Below, in pieces: positions 26,020-34,144 of a stretch of 64,000 nucleotides of DNA. The stretch is from Virgibacillus subterraneus (lineage in GTDB: Bacteria > Bacillota > Bacilli > Bacillales > Amphibacillaceae): contig NZ_FOEH01000003.1 in NCBI RefSeq assembly GCF_900110695.1, positions 248,001 to 312,000 on the forward strand, read 5' to 3'. Under the pieces are notes generated by a model. That model searched no databases and was not told where the DNA came from. It was given only the letters and a program-made list of their open reading frames with translations. Numbering within the stretch: position 1 is the first letter of the stretch; each line of letters starts with the position of its first letter. The position numbers were made by a program, and so were the translations under genes.

Positions 26020-28476
26020 ATGGAAAAGATGTTGAATATAGAAGGGATGACGTGTGCATCATGCGCGCAATCCGTTGAAAAATCAACGGGGAAGCTGCCA
26101 GGTGTAAAAGAAGCAAGTGTCAACCTTGCAACCGAAAAGTTGAAAGTAGATTATGACGAAAGCTCGGTTTCCCTGGAAGAAATTTATGGAGCCGTGGAAC
26201 AATCTGGATACAAAGCGGTGGCGGATACAGAAACCAAGACGTTCAAAGTGGAAGGGATGACGTGCGCATCATGCGTTCAATCGGTAGAAAAAGCGACGAG
26301 AAAGATTGAAGGCGTCATCGAATCAAATGTGAATATGGCAACTGAAAAAATGGTCATCCAGTATGATCCAGCTATAGTGTCCGTAAAAGATATCAAAGAG
26401 GCCGTAGCTGGTGCGGGATATGAAGCATATGAAGAAATTGACGCAGCAAGCTCTGTGGATACAGACCGGGAGAAAAAAGAGCAGCATATCAAAGACATGT
26501 GGCGACGCTTTTGGCTCTCTGGTCTATTTACCATTCCATTACTTTTGATGTCGATGGGACACATGATCGGAATGCCTTTACCAGGGTTCATTGACCCAGA
26601 GTTGAATCCGGTCAACTTTGTCATCACGCAGCTGATCCTGACCACCCCGGTAATGATTTTAGGGAAAAGCTTCTTCACCGTAGGATTCAAAACATTGTTC
26701 AAAGGCCATCCGAATATGGACTCTTTGATTGCTTTAGGAACAAGTGCAGCTTACTTGTATAGTTTGATTGCTACGATATTCGTGTTAATGGGAGATGCAA
26801 GCTATGCGATGAATTTATACTACGAATCAGCGGCAGTTATTTTGACTTTGATTACGTTAGGGAAGTATTTTGAAGCACTGTCGAAAGGGAAAACTTCAGA
26901 GGCTATTAAAAAATTGATGGGCATGGCTCCAAAAACCGCGATCGTTGTGCGAGACGGAAAAGAAGTGGAAATCTCCGTGGACGAAGTGGCAGAAGGCGAC
27001 ATCCTTATCGTTAAACCCGGTGAAAAAATGCCGGTCGACGGCATTGTAGTTGAAGGGGCGACTTCCGTGGATGAATCCATGCTGACCGGAGAAAGCGTTC
27101 CAGTCGAGAAAGCTGCAGGCGACAATGTCATCGGAGCAAGCATCAACAAAAATGGAACCATCCGCTATAAGGCGACAAAAGTAGGCAAGGATACAGCCTT
27201 ATCACAAATCATCAAATTGGTGGAAGATGCGCAGGGCTCAAAAGCACCAATAGCTAAGATGGCTGATGTCATCTCCGGTTACTTCGTGCCGATCGTTATC
27301 GTCATATCCTTAGTTTCCGGATTAGCCTGGTATTTTGGCGGTCAGACTGGATTATTCGCGTTTACCATCGCTATTTCCGTGTTAGTCATCGCCTGCCCAT
27401 GTGCGCTTGGGTTAGCGACACCGACTGCAATCATGGTCGGTACCGGTAAAGGTGCGGAAAATGGTGTTTTAATTAAAAGTGGTGGAGCGCTTGAAACTAC
27501 CCATGAAATTGAAACGATCGTATTTGACAAGACGGGCACGATCACAGAAGGCAAATTGAAAGTTACTGACGTCATTATTGCCAAGGAAGAGATATCAAAA
27601 GATGAGTTATTGACACTGGCAGGATCGGCAGAAAAAGGGTCAGAGCACCCGCTTGGTGAAGCAATCGTGGAAGATGCGGAAGAAAACAACCTTCCTTTTA
27701 AAAAGGTCGAAAACTTCACAGCCATTCCTGGTCATGGTATCGAAGTGACCATTGAAGGCAGTAATGTACTAATAGGCAACCGCAAGTTAATGGCTGATAA
27801 CAAAGTTGCACTGGATGCTTTTTCCGAGACGTCCGATCAATTGGCCAATCAGGGGAAAACGCCAATGTTCGTGGCGCTTGATGGAGAGTTGGCAGGTATC
27901 ATCTCAGTAGCAGACACGATTAAAGATACAAGTGTGAAAGCAATTGAAAAACTCCATGACATGGGCGTGGAAGTTGCCATGATCACCGGGGACAACAAAC
28001 TTACTGCAGCCGCTATCGCCAAACAAGTAGGAATCGACCGTGTCTTAAGCGAAGTGCTGCCGGAAGATAAAGCAGCCGAAGTGAAGAAACTGCAGGGAGA
28101 AGGAAAGAAAGTAGCAATGGTCGGTGACGGTATTAATGATGCACCTGCACTGGCCCAGGCGGATATCGGGATTGCTATCGGATCCGGCACCGATGTCGCG
28201 ATGGAATCAGCAGATATTGTCTTGATGCGAAGTGATTTGATGGATGTGCCGACGGCGGTCAACTTGAGTAAGTCGACGATTAAAAACATCCGACAAAATC
28301 TATTCTGGGCATTCGCTTATAATGTATCAGGAATTCCGATTGCGATGGGAATCCTATACTTGTTCGGAGGACCATTGCTGAATCCGATGATTGCAGCGGC
28401 GGCGATGAGTTTTAGTTCCGTGTCGGTATTGCTTAACGCATTACGCTTGAAAAAATTCAAACCCTCTACTGTTTAA
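26020..28476 (+). CDS. copA: Copper-exporting P1B-type ATPase CopA
   Basis: 818 residues. Two heavy-metal domains carry GMTCASC motifs at residues 12-15 and 82-85. Eight predicted membrane helices follow; the metal site CPC lies near residue 460 in [15 protein letters not shown]. The phosphorylation motif DKTGT is near residue 503 and [10 protein letters not shown] is near residue 705. It exports Cu(I) from the cytosol. Its start lies 14 bases after copY. Base composition appears richer in G+C than the flanking host genes, consistent with transfer. Confidence 0.95.
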   Translation: MEKMLNIEGMTCASCAQSVEKSTGKLPGVKEASVNLATEKLKVDYDESSVSLEEIYGAVEQSGYKAVADTETKTFKVEGMTCASCVQSVEKATRKIEGVIESNVNMATEKMVIQYDPAIVSVKDIKEAVAGAGYEAYEEIDAASSVDTDREKKEQHIKDMWRRFWLSGLFTIPLLLMSMGHMIGMPLPGFIDPELNPVNFVITQLILTTPVMILGKSFFTVGFKTLFKGHPNMDSLIALGTSAAYLYSLIATIFVLMGDASYAMNLYYESAAVILTLITLGKYFEALSKGKTSEAIKKLMGMAPKTAIVVRDGKEVEISVDEVAEGDILIVKPGEKMPVDGIVVEGATSVDESMLTGESVPVEKAAGDNVIGASINKNGTIRYKATKVGKDTALSQIIKLVEDAQGSKAPIAKMADVISGYFVPIVIVISLVSGLAWYFGGQTGLFAFTIAISVLVIACPCALGLATPTAIMVGTGKGAENGVLIKSGGALETTHEIETIVFDKTGTITEGKLKVTDVIIAKEEISKDELLTLAGSAEKGSEHPLGEAIVEDAEENNLPFKKVENFTAIPGHGIEVTIEGSNVLIGNRKLMADNKVALDAFSETSDQLANQGKTPMFVALDGELAGIISVADTIKDTSVKAIEKLHDMGVEVAMITGDNKLTAAAIAKQVGIDRVLSEVLPEDKAAEVKKLQGEGKKVAMVGDGINDAPALAQADIGIAIGSGTDVAMESADIVLMRSDLMDVPTAVNLSKSTIKNIRQNLFWAFAYNVSGIPIAMGILYLFGGPLLNPMIAAAAMSFSSVSVLLNALRLKKFKPSTV

Positions 28477-28529
28477 GTTGCTGAGTTAGCTTAAAAAGAC
28501 AATAAGTAACAGAAGGAGTGTGAAAAGCA

Positions 28530-28805
28530 ATGAAAAAAAATTTGGATCTTGTGCTTTATACGCGCCCGATTTGCTCAGACTGTCAGGATGCGAAAGAGTA
28601 TTTAGCATCTGAAAATATTGAGTACCAGCATAAAAATGTTGGGGAAAATCCCGAATTTGAAGAGGAGATGAAGGAAATCTCCGGCAACCGGATCGTTCCG
28701 TTGTTCGCTTTTTATAAAAAAGGGGTTTTCGGCAAAAGAAAACTGGTGAAAAACCTCATTGGATTTGATAACAATAAAGAAGAAATTAAAAGCTTGTTAA
28801 AATAA
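28530..28805 (+). CDS. Glutaredoxin-like thiol protein
   Basis: 91 residues with the thioredoxin fold of the NrdH/glutaredoxin type. The redox motif CSDC is in RPICSDCQDAKEYL at residues 15-18, and the cis-Pro segment NRIVPLFAFYKKG is near residue 54. The start is ATG behind AGAAGGAG. It lies 53 bases after copA and before a strong terminator, so it is the third gene of the copper operon. It may reduce thiols or handle Cu(I), but that is inference from position. No CopZ chaperone is present. Confidence 0.8.
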   Translation: MKKNLDLVLYTRPICSDCQDAKEYLASENIEYQHKNVGENPEFEEEMKEISGNRIVPLFAFYKKGVFGKRKLVKNLIGFDNNKEEIKSLLK

Positions 28806-28812
28806 GCTAAAT

Positions 28813-28842
28813 AGCCCCCTCTGAGTGACAGAGGGGGCATTT
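28813..28842 (+). terminator. Terminator of the copper operon
   Basis: GCCCCCTCT and AGAGGGGGC form a GC-rich stem followed by ATTTTAT. The group IIC intron remnant begins 4-5 bases later. Confidence 0.85.
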
Positions 28843-28846
28843 TATG

Positions 28847-29072
28847 GTGTGCCAGGCATGCACACATTCTTTAGGGTTAGAGTCCCGAACCGCGAAGGCG
28901 GTAGTAGCGGTTAGCTTAAGACAAGGGTGTCTGGGGTGACCGAGAATCTGAAGGAAGTCGGCGGCAAATCTCCGCCTTGAGGAACACGAACTTCATAGAA
29001 GGCTAGGTGTATTTGGGTGAGACTGCCATACAAGTTAAAAGCCCTTACTGCCGAAGGATACACAAAGTAAAT
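28847..29072 (+). mobile_element. Group IIC intron remnant (5' domain I only)
   Basis: The segment begins GTGTGCC and carries the domain I blocks AGAGTCCCGAAC, TAGCGGTTAGC, CAAGGGTGTC, AATCTGAAGGAAG, GAGGAACACGAACTTCATA and GGCTAGGTGTA in the order I recall for the Oceanobacillus iheyensis group IIC intron. It lies just downstream of a Rho-independent terminator, the known target of class C introns. Homology stops near ACACAAAGTAAA; domains II-VI and the reverse transcriptase gene are missing, so it cannot splice or move. Confidence 0.8.
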
Positions 29073-29215
29073 ACGTTTTGTAATACTTAGATTAATTAAT
29101 ATTTCAACTCTACCTCATCACAAGTCCAATGCTTTCAGGTTAGCGTATACTTTCAACAAAAGTTCTCATCTGTTTTACACCAAAACACAAATCTTGCAAA
29201 ATAGGAGTTTTTTGA

Positions 29216-29422
29216 GTAAAAGAGGCTGGAATTTCCTACGATATAAAAATTCTACATGGGGAACCCGGCCCTGCGATCGTAGAATATAGTAATAAAAACG
29301 AAATTGACATTGTGATAATTGGAAGCAGGGGTCTTAATAATGCCCTTCAGGAATTTGTGTTGGGGAGTGTAAGCCACAAGGTCGCTAAGTAAGCGAACTG
29401 TCCTGTACTTATTGTGAAATAG
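29216..29422 (+). pseudogene. Universal stress protein (UspA family) remnant
   Basis: The frame reads VKEAGISYDIKILHGEPG, then the UspA nucleotide-binding end IDIVIIGSRGLNNALQEFVL and GSVSHKVAK. An in-frame TAA follows where Tyr or similar is expected, then ANCPVLIVK and a stop. The N-terminal half is missing: a TGA lies directly upstream. It is inside the copper island, after the intron remnant. Confidence 0.75.
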
Positions 29423-29679
29423 GTTGGATTGGTCAATGGTTGTGATATATTTGGAAATGGATAGTTTTATCCCTCAAGTAAGGGATGTGTGTCATGTTAA
29501 ATTTGTAGAATTTACTTCTTTGTTTGTGATTTCGTTGTGATTTCGTAATAAGGTCAGTAAGATTTAGTTGCAGTTAAGAAACCAACATAGCTGTCGATTG
29601 CGCAGCCACCATCTAACATGAAAATGAATTTTTAATCGAATTAGAGATGTGTTTTCATATGGAAATTTGAGGTTTGGCG

Positions 29680-29860
29680 GACAGCAGAGACCTTATTAGG
29701 GAGAAATCCGCGAAAATGGTGGTGTTTGCGGACACGAGGGACCTTATTTGGCACAAATGCCCTCTATTAACCATGATATATGAAAAATAAGTGCTTCTGT
29801 GTCCGGATAACTTCGAAAAGGTCACTTTTATATAGAAATAGCGTCTCCTGTGTCCGCTCG
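29680..29860. repeat. Cluster of imperfect CGGACA repeats
   Basis: CGGACA followed by GAGACCTTATT or GAGGGACCTTATTT occurs twice (from 29681 and 29729), and the inverted form GTGTCCG occurs twice to the right (near 29802 and 29850). The 86-residue minus-strand frame here is made of these repeats and is not treated as a gene. Confidence 0.5.
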
Positions 29861-29968
29861 TTAAGCCCTTTATAGAAGTTAAAGAATACCCCGTGCCTTT
29901 GCAACACGCAGACACCAGCTATTATGAAAATGAATTTGTAATCAAACTAGTTCATACAAGAGTATAAA

Positions 29969-30040
29969 TTCTTCCTTATTGCTTAAGTGCAACTAGGGCA
30001 CACGCCATTAAGGCTTGGTCAGTGCCAAGTTTTCTAATCA
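29969..30040 (+). repeat. Dispersed palindromic repeat, copy G (inside the island)
   Basis: CTTATTGCTTAAGTGCAACTA, then CGCCATTAAGG, CTTGGTCAGTGCCAAG and TTTTCTAAT follow the same block order as copy A. It is within the island but belongs to the host-type repeat family. Confidence 0.7.
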
Positions 30041-30212
30041 GCATAGTTCAACTATTTACCTAACCTTTCCTTTGCTACAAAACCTGATACGTTTCTAGTA
30101 GAAAATTGCTATCATACCTATTCTTAAGCTTAATATTAATTAATTCTTGATAAACCAAACGTATTAAATTTTATTTTCCTCAATTGAACCAAATGGATTT
30201 CATTGAAAATTT

Positions 30213-30258
30213 TTGACAGGCATGAGGTCGTTGGTTCGAGCCCAATCGGAATCATTAA
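30213..30258 (+). repeat. Attachment-site repeat, right copy (tRNA-Val 3' fragment)
   Basis: Identical over 46 bases to 24969-25014. It lacks the 5' half of the tRNA and cannot be a tRNA gene. The junction with unrelated sequence at 30212/30213 marks the right end of the island. Confidence 0.85.
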
Positions 30259-30266
30259 ACTCAATT

Positions 30267-30301
30267 AGCTGTGAACCCTCGAAATTCGAGGGTTCACAGC
30301 T
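30267..30301. terminator. Long hairpin, probably the original tRNA-Val terminator
   Basis: AGCTGTGAACCCTCGAA and TTCGAGGGTTCACAGCT form a 17-bp perfect stem. It starts 9 bases after the right attachment repeat, where the native tRNA terminator would have been before insertion. Its T-run is short. Confidence 0.6.
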
Positions 30302-30407
30302 TTAAGGAGCCTTTACTTCGTTCATTAAACAAATTTCTTTCCATTCTTCTGGTTTTGTAATAGCATAGTTCAAGTGATTAAGAAATTAGCTATTGGAGGA
30401 ACAACTG

Positions 30408-31274
30408 ATGTCTGATCGCAACAAAGGCATTATATTATTATTGGTATCTGCTTTAGGTTTTTCACTTATGGGGGCCCTTGTGAAGCTATCCGGTGATTTG
30501 CCAACAGTACAGAAAGCATTTTTTCGCAATATTGTAGCTGCTATTATTACATTAGGCATCGTGATGTATCATAAAGAAAGATTGTTCGGAAAAAAAGAGC
30601 ATCAGAAGCTTCTGCTTTCCCGTTCTGCACTTGGGACTGTTGGAATTGTTTTGAACTTTTATGCCATTGATCGTTTGGTTTTATCTGATGCTGAGATGTT
30701 GAATAAACTCAGTCCGTTCATTCTTATTATATTCTCGGCGATTTTTTTGAAAGAAATCGCTCGCCGGTTTCAGGTCTTTGCTGTAATCGCAGCGTTTATT
30801 GGCGCATTATTCATCATTCAGCCCGAATTTTCCGTAGAGATTTTTCCGTACATTATTGGTGTACTCGGAGCAGTGTTCGCTGCTGGTGCTTACACATTTC
30901 TTCGGGTTTTGGGAAATAAAGAAAAATATTATACCGTCGTTTTTTACTTTTCTTTGTTCGCAACAGTGGCGCTACTGCCGTTCACAATTCTTTTTTACGA
31001 ACCGATGAGTATGAAGCAATGGGCATTCCTTATCCTGGCTGGGTGTTGTGCCACTGTCGGTCAATTTGGAGTAACGCTTGCTTATAAATTTGCACCAGCT
31101 AATGAAATATCGATTTTCTTTTATTCGACGGTCGTTTATTCGGCATTATTAAGCATTGTTCTATTCGGACAAATTCCGACGATACTCAGTATAATTGGCT
31201 ATATCATCATTTTTGGTTCATCGTTTTATATGTTCCTGAAAAATAACCGGATGGATATGCAAAAAGCAAAATAG
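30408..31274 (+). CDS. DMT-superfamily permease (EamA family)
   Basis: 288 residues from ATG at 30408, with GGAGG 8 bases upstream. About ten membrane helices form two EamA repeats: the first starts GIILLLVSALGFSLMGALVK and the second PYIIGVLGAVFAAGAYTF near residue 146. Such proteins export amino acids, purines or other metabolites. The substrate is unknown. It is the first native gene right of the island and ends in a terminator. Confidence 0.88.
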   Translation: MSDRNKGIILLLVSALGFSLMGALVKLSGDLPTVQKAFFRNIVAAIITLGIVMYHKERLFGKKEHQKLLLSRSALGTVGIVLNFYAIDRLVLSDAEMLNKLSPFILIIFSAIFLKEIARRFQVFAVIAAFIGALFIIQPEFSVEIFPYIIGVLGAVFAAGAYTFLRVLGNKEKYYTVVFYFSLFATVALLPFTILFYEPMSMKQWAFLILAGCCATVGQFGVTLAYKFAPANEISIFFYSTVVYSALLSIVLFGQIPTILSIIGYIIIFGSSFYMFLKNNRMDMQKAK

Positions 31275-31308
31275 GCAATATTTATAAAAAATAAGTTAGC
31301 TTGAGAGA

Positions 31309-31343
31309 AGAGTAGTATCTATAATGATGCTGCTCTATTTTTA
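31309..31343 (+). terminator. Terminator of the DMT permease gene
   Basis: AGAGTAGTATC pairs with GATGCTGCTCT (two G-U pairs) and is followed by ATTTTTAATTT. Confidence 0.65.
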
Positions 31344-31475
31344 ATTTCGCACGATGAGATTATTTACCCTTTGCATGCATATAATCAATTAGGAACTTTA
31401 GAACAGTATAATTAAGTCAAGAGTCAGGAACAGATACATAGGTAAATAAATTACTCACATAGGGAGTGAAGGCTC

Positions 31476-32429
31476 ATGAAGGTGCTCATAACCGAGTTAA
31501 TGTGGGATGATGGAATTGAAGAGCTCAAGCGCAATGGCTATTCCGTGGATTATGATATGGAGTTGTCACGGAAAAGAAGTGAACTGCTTGAATTGGCACC
31601 GGCCTATGATGCACTCATTGTCAGGAATGAAACAAAGGTCGATGCTGAATTGCTTGATGCAGCAATAAACACCAAAGTCATCGGCCGTCTTGGTGTTGGA
31701 CTCGATAACATTGATCTGGACGCGGCAAAAGCCAGAAACATGCCAGTCATCCCGGCTATACATGCGAATGCGACGTCTGTTGCAGAGTATGTAATGGCAT
31801 CAATGCTGGATGCCTATCGTCCTTTGGCTAAAGCAGATGCTGATGTTCGTCAGGGCAATTGGGATCGAAAGTTCTTTACGGGATACGAATTAAACAGGAA
31901 AACGCTCGGACTTGTCGGAATGGGTGAAATTGCCCACCGTGTTGCTAAACGGGCCAATGCTTTCGGAATGAATATCATGGGCTATGATCCATTTGTTAAG
32001 CCATTCGATCATATACTGGCAGAAACCGGTGTTCGGCCGGTGGAAACACTTGATGAGTTGCTTACTCACTCAGACTTTGTTTCCATCCATGTCCCACTGA
32101 CAAAAGCAACACGGCATATGATCAGCAAAGATAATTTTGAATGCATGAAGCACCATGCTTATGTGATCAATTCAGCAAGAGGCGGAATCGTGCATGAGCA
32201 GGATTTGGTGGAGGCTGTGCAATCTGGGGAAATTGCCGGGGCGTATCTTGATGTACTGGAAACAGAGCCTGTTCAGAAGGGTTCTCCACTTTCCAAGGTT
32301 GAATCCATCCACCTTTCCCCACATATTGCCGGTTTAACAGATGAATCGCAATCCCGTACAGCTATGCTGGTTGCGAGAGAAGTGATGAAAGTTCTGGAAG
32401 GCGGAAAGTCTCTTTGTGCGGTGGTATGA
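31476..32429 (+). CDS. D-isomer-specific 2-hydroxyacid dehydrogenase
   Basis: 317 residues. An NAD-binding Rossmann domain (GLVGMGEIAHRVAKRA near residue 145) is inserted in a substrate domain. The catalytic triad is seen as Arg in NSARGGIVHEQDL, Glu in DVLETEPVQ and His in LSPHIAG. It resembles SerA-type phosphoglycerate dehydrogenases without the ACT domain, and sulfolactate or hydroxypyruvate reductases. The substrate cannot be set. The start is ATG behind GGGAG. It is monocistronic, with a hairpin after it. Confidence 0.88.
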   Translation: MKVLITELMWDDGIEELKRNGYSVDYDMELSRKRSELLELAPAYDALIVRNETKVDAELLDAAINTKVIGRLGVGLDNIDLDAAKARNMPVIPAIHANATSVAEYVMASMLDAYRPLAKADADVRQGNWDRKFFTGYELNRKTLGLVGMGEIAHRVAKRANAFGMNIMGYDPFVKPFDHILAETGVRPVETLDELLTHSDFVSIHVPLTKATRHMISKDNFECMKHHAYVINSARGGIVHEQDLVEAVQSGEIAGAYLDVLETEPVQKGSPLSKVESIHLSPHIAGLTDESQSRTAMLVAREVMKVLEGGKSLCAVV

Positions 32430-32519
32430 TTTGCGTTGCGTCTCCAGGTATGGAAGAGCATGACATTACACGGCTACTAAACTAAATCCAGTATTCCAAT
32501 TCTCTGCAGGACCAACTTT

Positions 32520-32563
32520 TAAAGACCTCCAAATCCTCACTGGATACATAGGATTGGAGGTCT
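32520..32563. terminator. Hairpin between the dehydrogenase and the XRE regulator
   Basis: GACCTCCAAATCCT and AGGATTGGAGGTC pair across about 12 bases. It separates two converging genes, but its T-runs are weak on both sides. Confidence 0.6.
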
Positions 32564-32626
32564 TCAGTTTGATATAATTCAAATCCGTCACGGGCATGTT
32601 TCCTAACATATTTAAATCCTGTTCTA

Positions 32627-33442
32627 CTATTTCACTTGGATGAACAGGGAAGGGAAGATAAACGATTTATTACATGAACGATAAAACGGAGAATCTACTA
32701 TTTCAGAATCCGTCATAAGATAGGAATAGCAATGCATCTTCTTGATATGCAGACCTGCTGAGATCAGCGAAGAGTCATATGCACGTAAAAATAATATATT
32801 TCTGTGAGTTACTTTCAAAGTATGATCTTCTTCTAAATCAAGGTAACTGCCTAACTCCGCAATCCAATCATTTTCGGTATATTGCTCTTCAAACATCCAT
32901 ATACGTACAGGATTTTCTTCTTTAAACATATCCTGTAATTTATGAAATATACCTACGATATCCTTAGGTTCATTCTGAAGTATCACTTCCTGGTCGATAA
33001 AATAAATATGATCTTCTATTTCACTTTTCGTTAAGAAATTTTCCAGTCGTTGCTGAATTTGTATGTAATTCCTTTTTTGTTCGATGATAATACAATAACT
33101 GTCTTGATGAACACCGGTAATAAGGAATGTTACTACATGTTCAAGATAGTTATCAAAATTATTAAAGAGGTATAGTATATCTCCTCTATTCATACTTCTG
33201 AAATATTCAGGTATATGACGATATGAAGGGGTTCTCTGATCAATATTAAGATTATCCTGAAAAAATTTCATAGGATCAAAATTTAAAACTTTTGCGATGT
33301 TTAGAGCAATGTTAAAACTGGGATTACGCTTTCCAGTTTCAATTTGTGAATAAAAAGCCCTGTCAATATAAGCATCTAAAGCCACTTTTTCCTGCGTGAA
33401 TTGTTTTGACTTACGAAGTCGGATTAACCATTCTCTCTTCAT
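32627..33442 (-). CDS. XRE-family transcriptional regulator
   Basis: 271 residues. The N-terminal HTH_3 domain is clear (LRKSKQFTQEKVALDAYID, then YSQIETGKRNPSFNIALNIA). The C-terminal 200 residues are not recognised and hold no obvious enzymatic motif. The start is ATG at 33442. Its ribosome site is made by a run of nine G followed by AG, unusual for this genome. Its targets are unknown; the neighbours are a hydroxyacid dehydrogenase and sda. Confidence 0.75.
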   Translation of the reverse strand: MKREWLIRLRKSKQFTQEKVALDAYIDRAFYSQIETGKRNPSFNIALNIAKVLNFDPMKFFQDNLNIDQRTPSYRHIPEYFRSMNRGDILYLFNNFDNYLEHVVTFLITGVHQDSYCIIIEQKRNYIQIQQRLENFLTKSEIEDHIYFIDQEVILQNEPKDIVGIFHKLQDMFKEENPVRIWMFEEQYTENDWIAELGSYLDLEEDHTLKVTHRNILFLRAYDSSLISAGLHIKKMHCYSYLMTDSEIVDSPFYRSCNKSFIFPSLFIQVK

Positions 33443-33678
33443 TACTCCCCCCCCCAGTCTTATGATGCAAGTTTTTACTATACCCTTTAGGTAGTAAAAT
33501 CAATATGCCTTCGTTTGTGGCAATTCGACACATTTCGCTTTTCGTCTTGAATTGAAAGCATCCTGTAGGTAACATTTATTATATTAAATAGAAAGATAGA
33601 GATTGCTATACTTATTATACCATGAAAATTCTGATTTATTTTCGATAGATTAAATATAATTATAATAGGGGTATTAAA

Positions 33679-33846
33679 ATGATGATATATTTAAGTGACG
33701 AAGCGTTATTAAACGCATATAAGAAGGCGTTGAGACTAAAACTGGAAAGAGATTTTATTGATTTATTAATGATTGAGCTTGATAGAAGGGGAATTGCTTT
33801 CAGAAACTACGAAACAGAGTTATTAACCGAACTGACTGCGGAATGA
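33679..33846 (+). CDS. sda: Sporulation inhibitor Sda-like protein
   Basis: 55 residues, MMIYLSDEALLNAYKKALRL and then KLERDFIDLLMIELDRRGI. This aligns by eye with B. subtilis Sda (LSDELLIESYFKA, then NLNRDFIELIENEIKRR), the helical hairpin that blocks the sporulation kinase KinA when DNA replication is disturbed. The C-terminal ten residues extend beyond the usual 46-52. The start is ATG behind AGGGG; a second ATG follows. It lies in a region with no other gene between the XRE regulator and the sigma-54 activator. Confidence 0.8.
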   Translation: MMIYLSDEALLNAYKKALRLKLERDFIDLLMIELDRRGIAFRNYETELLTELTAE

Positions 33847-34144
33847 ACATGAGTGTTATGAGAACCTGGTCGAGTATTTTTCTGCAGCGTTGGATCAGCA
33901 CTTCCCATATAAAGGATGGAAGGAAATCAAGATGAAGTCGTGGCGCAGTTTATATCAGCTACTTGTTAAGATTCATTTCCTGGAAAAAGCAACAATCTTT
34001 TTAAAACAGCCTATCTAATAACTTATTATAAGTCATTCGTTCGTTAAACAGTTGGTACAATTTGGATTGCTTGTCTCAATAGAAACCTGTTTCCCCCCTT
34101 ATTCTTTTTGTTATAATATAATTGACGTATGGAGGGGTGTAACA

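Larger units (their letters stand above)
25015..30212. mobile_element. Copper-resistance genomic island integrated in tRNA-Val
   Basis: About 5.2 kb lies between two perfect 46-bp copies of the tRNA 3' end. It carries copY, copA, a glutaredoxin-like gene, a group IIC intron remnant and a universal stress protein pseudogene. The copA stretch looks more GC-rich than its flanks by eye. No integrase, relaxase or replication gene is present, so the element is a decayed or non-autonomous island. The flanking native genes are the ABC exporter on the left and a DMT permease on the right. Confidence 0.75.

Noticed and set aside
29655-29915. 86-residue minus-strand frame with repeated SGHRR/SGHRS segments
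   Set aside because: It is built from the CGGACA repeats, has no ribosome site and looks like other repeat-derived false frames.
33850-34018. Coding-like text ending in MKSWRSLYQLLVKIHFLEK after sda
   Set aside because: The larger frame has no start codon and the 28-residue ATG frame has no conservation evidence; possibly a gene remnant.
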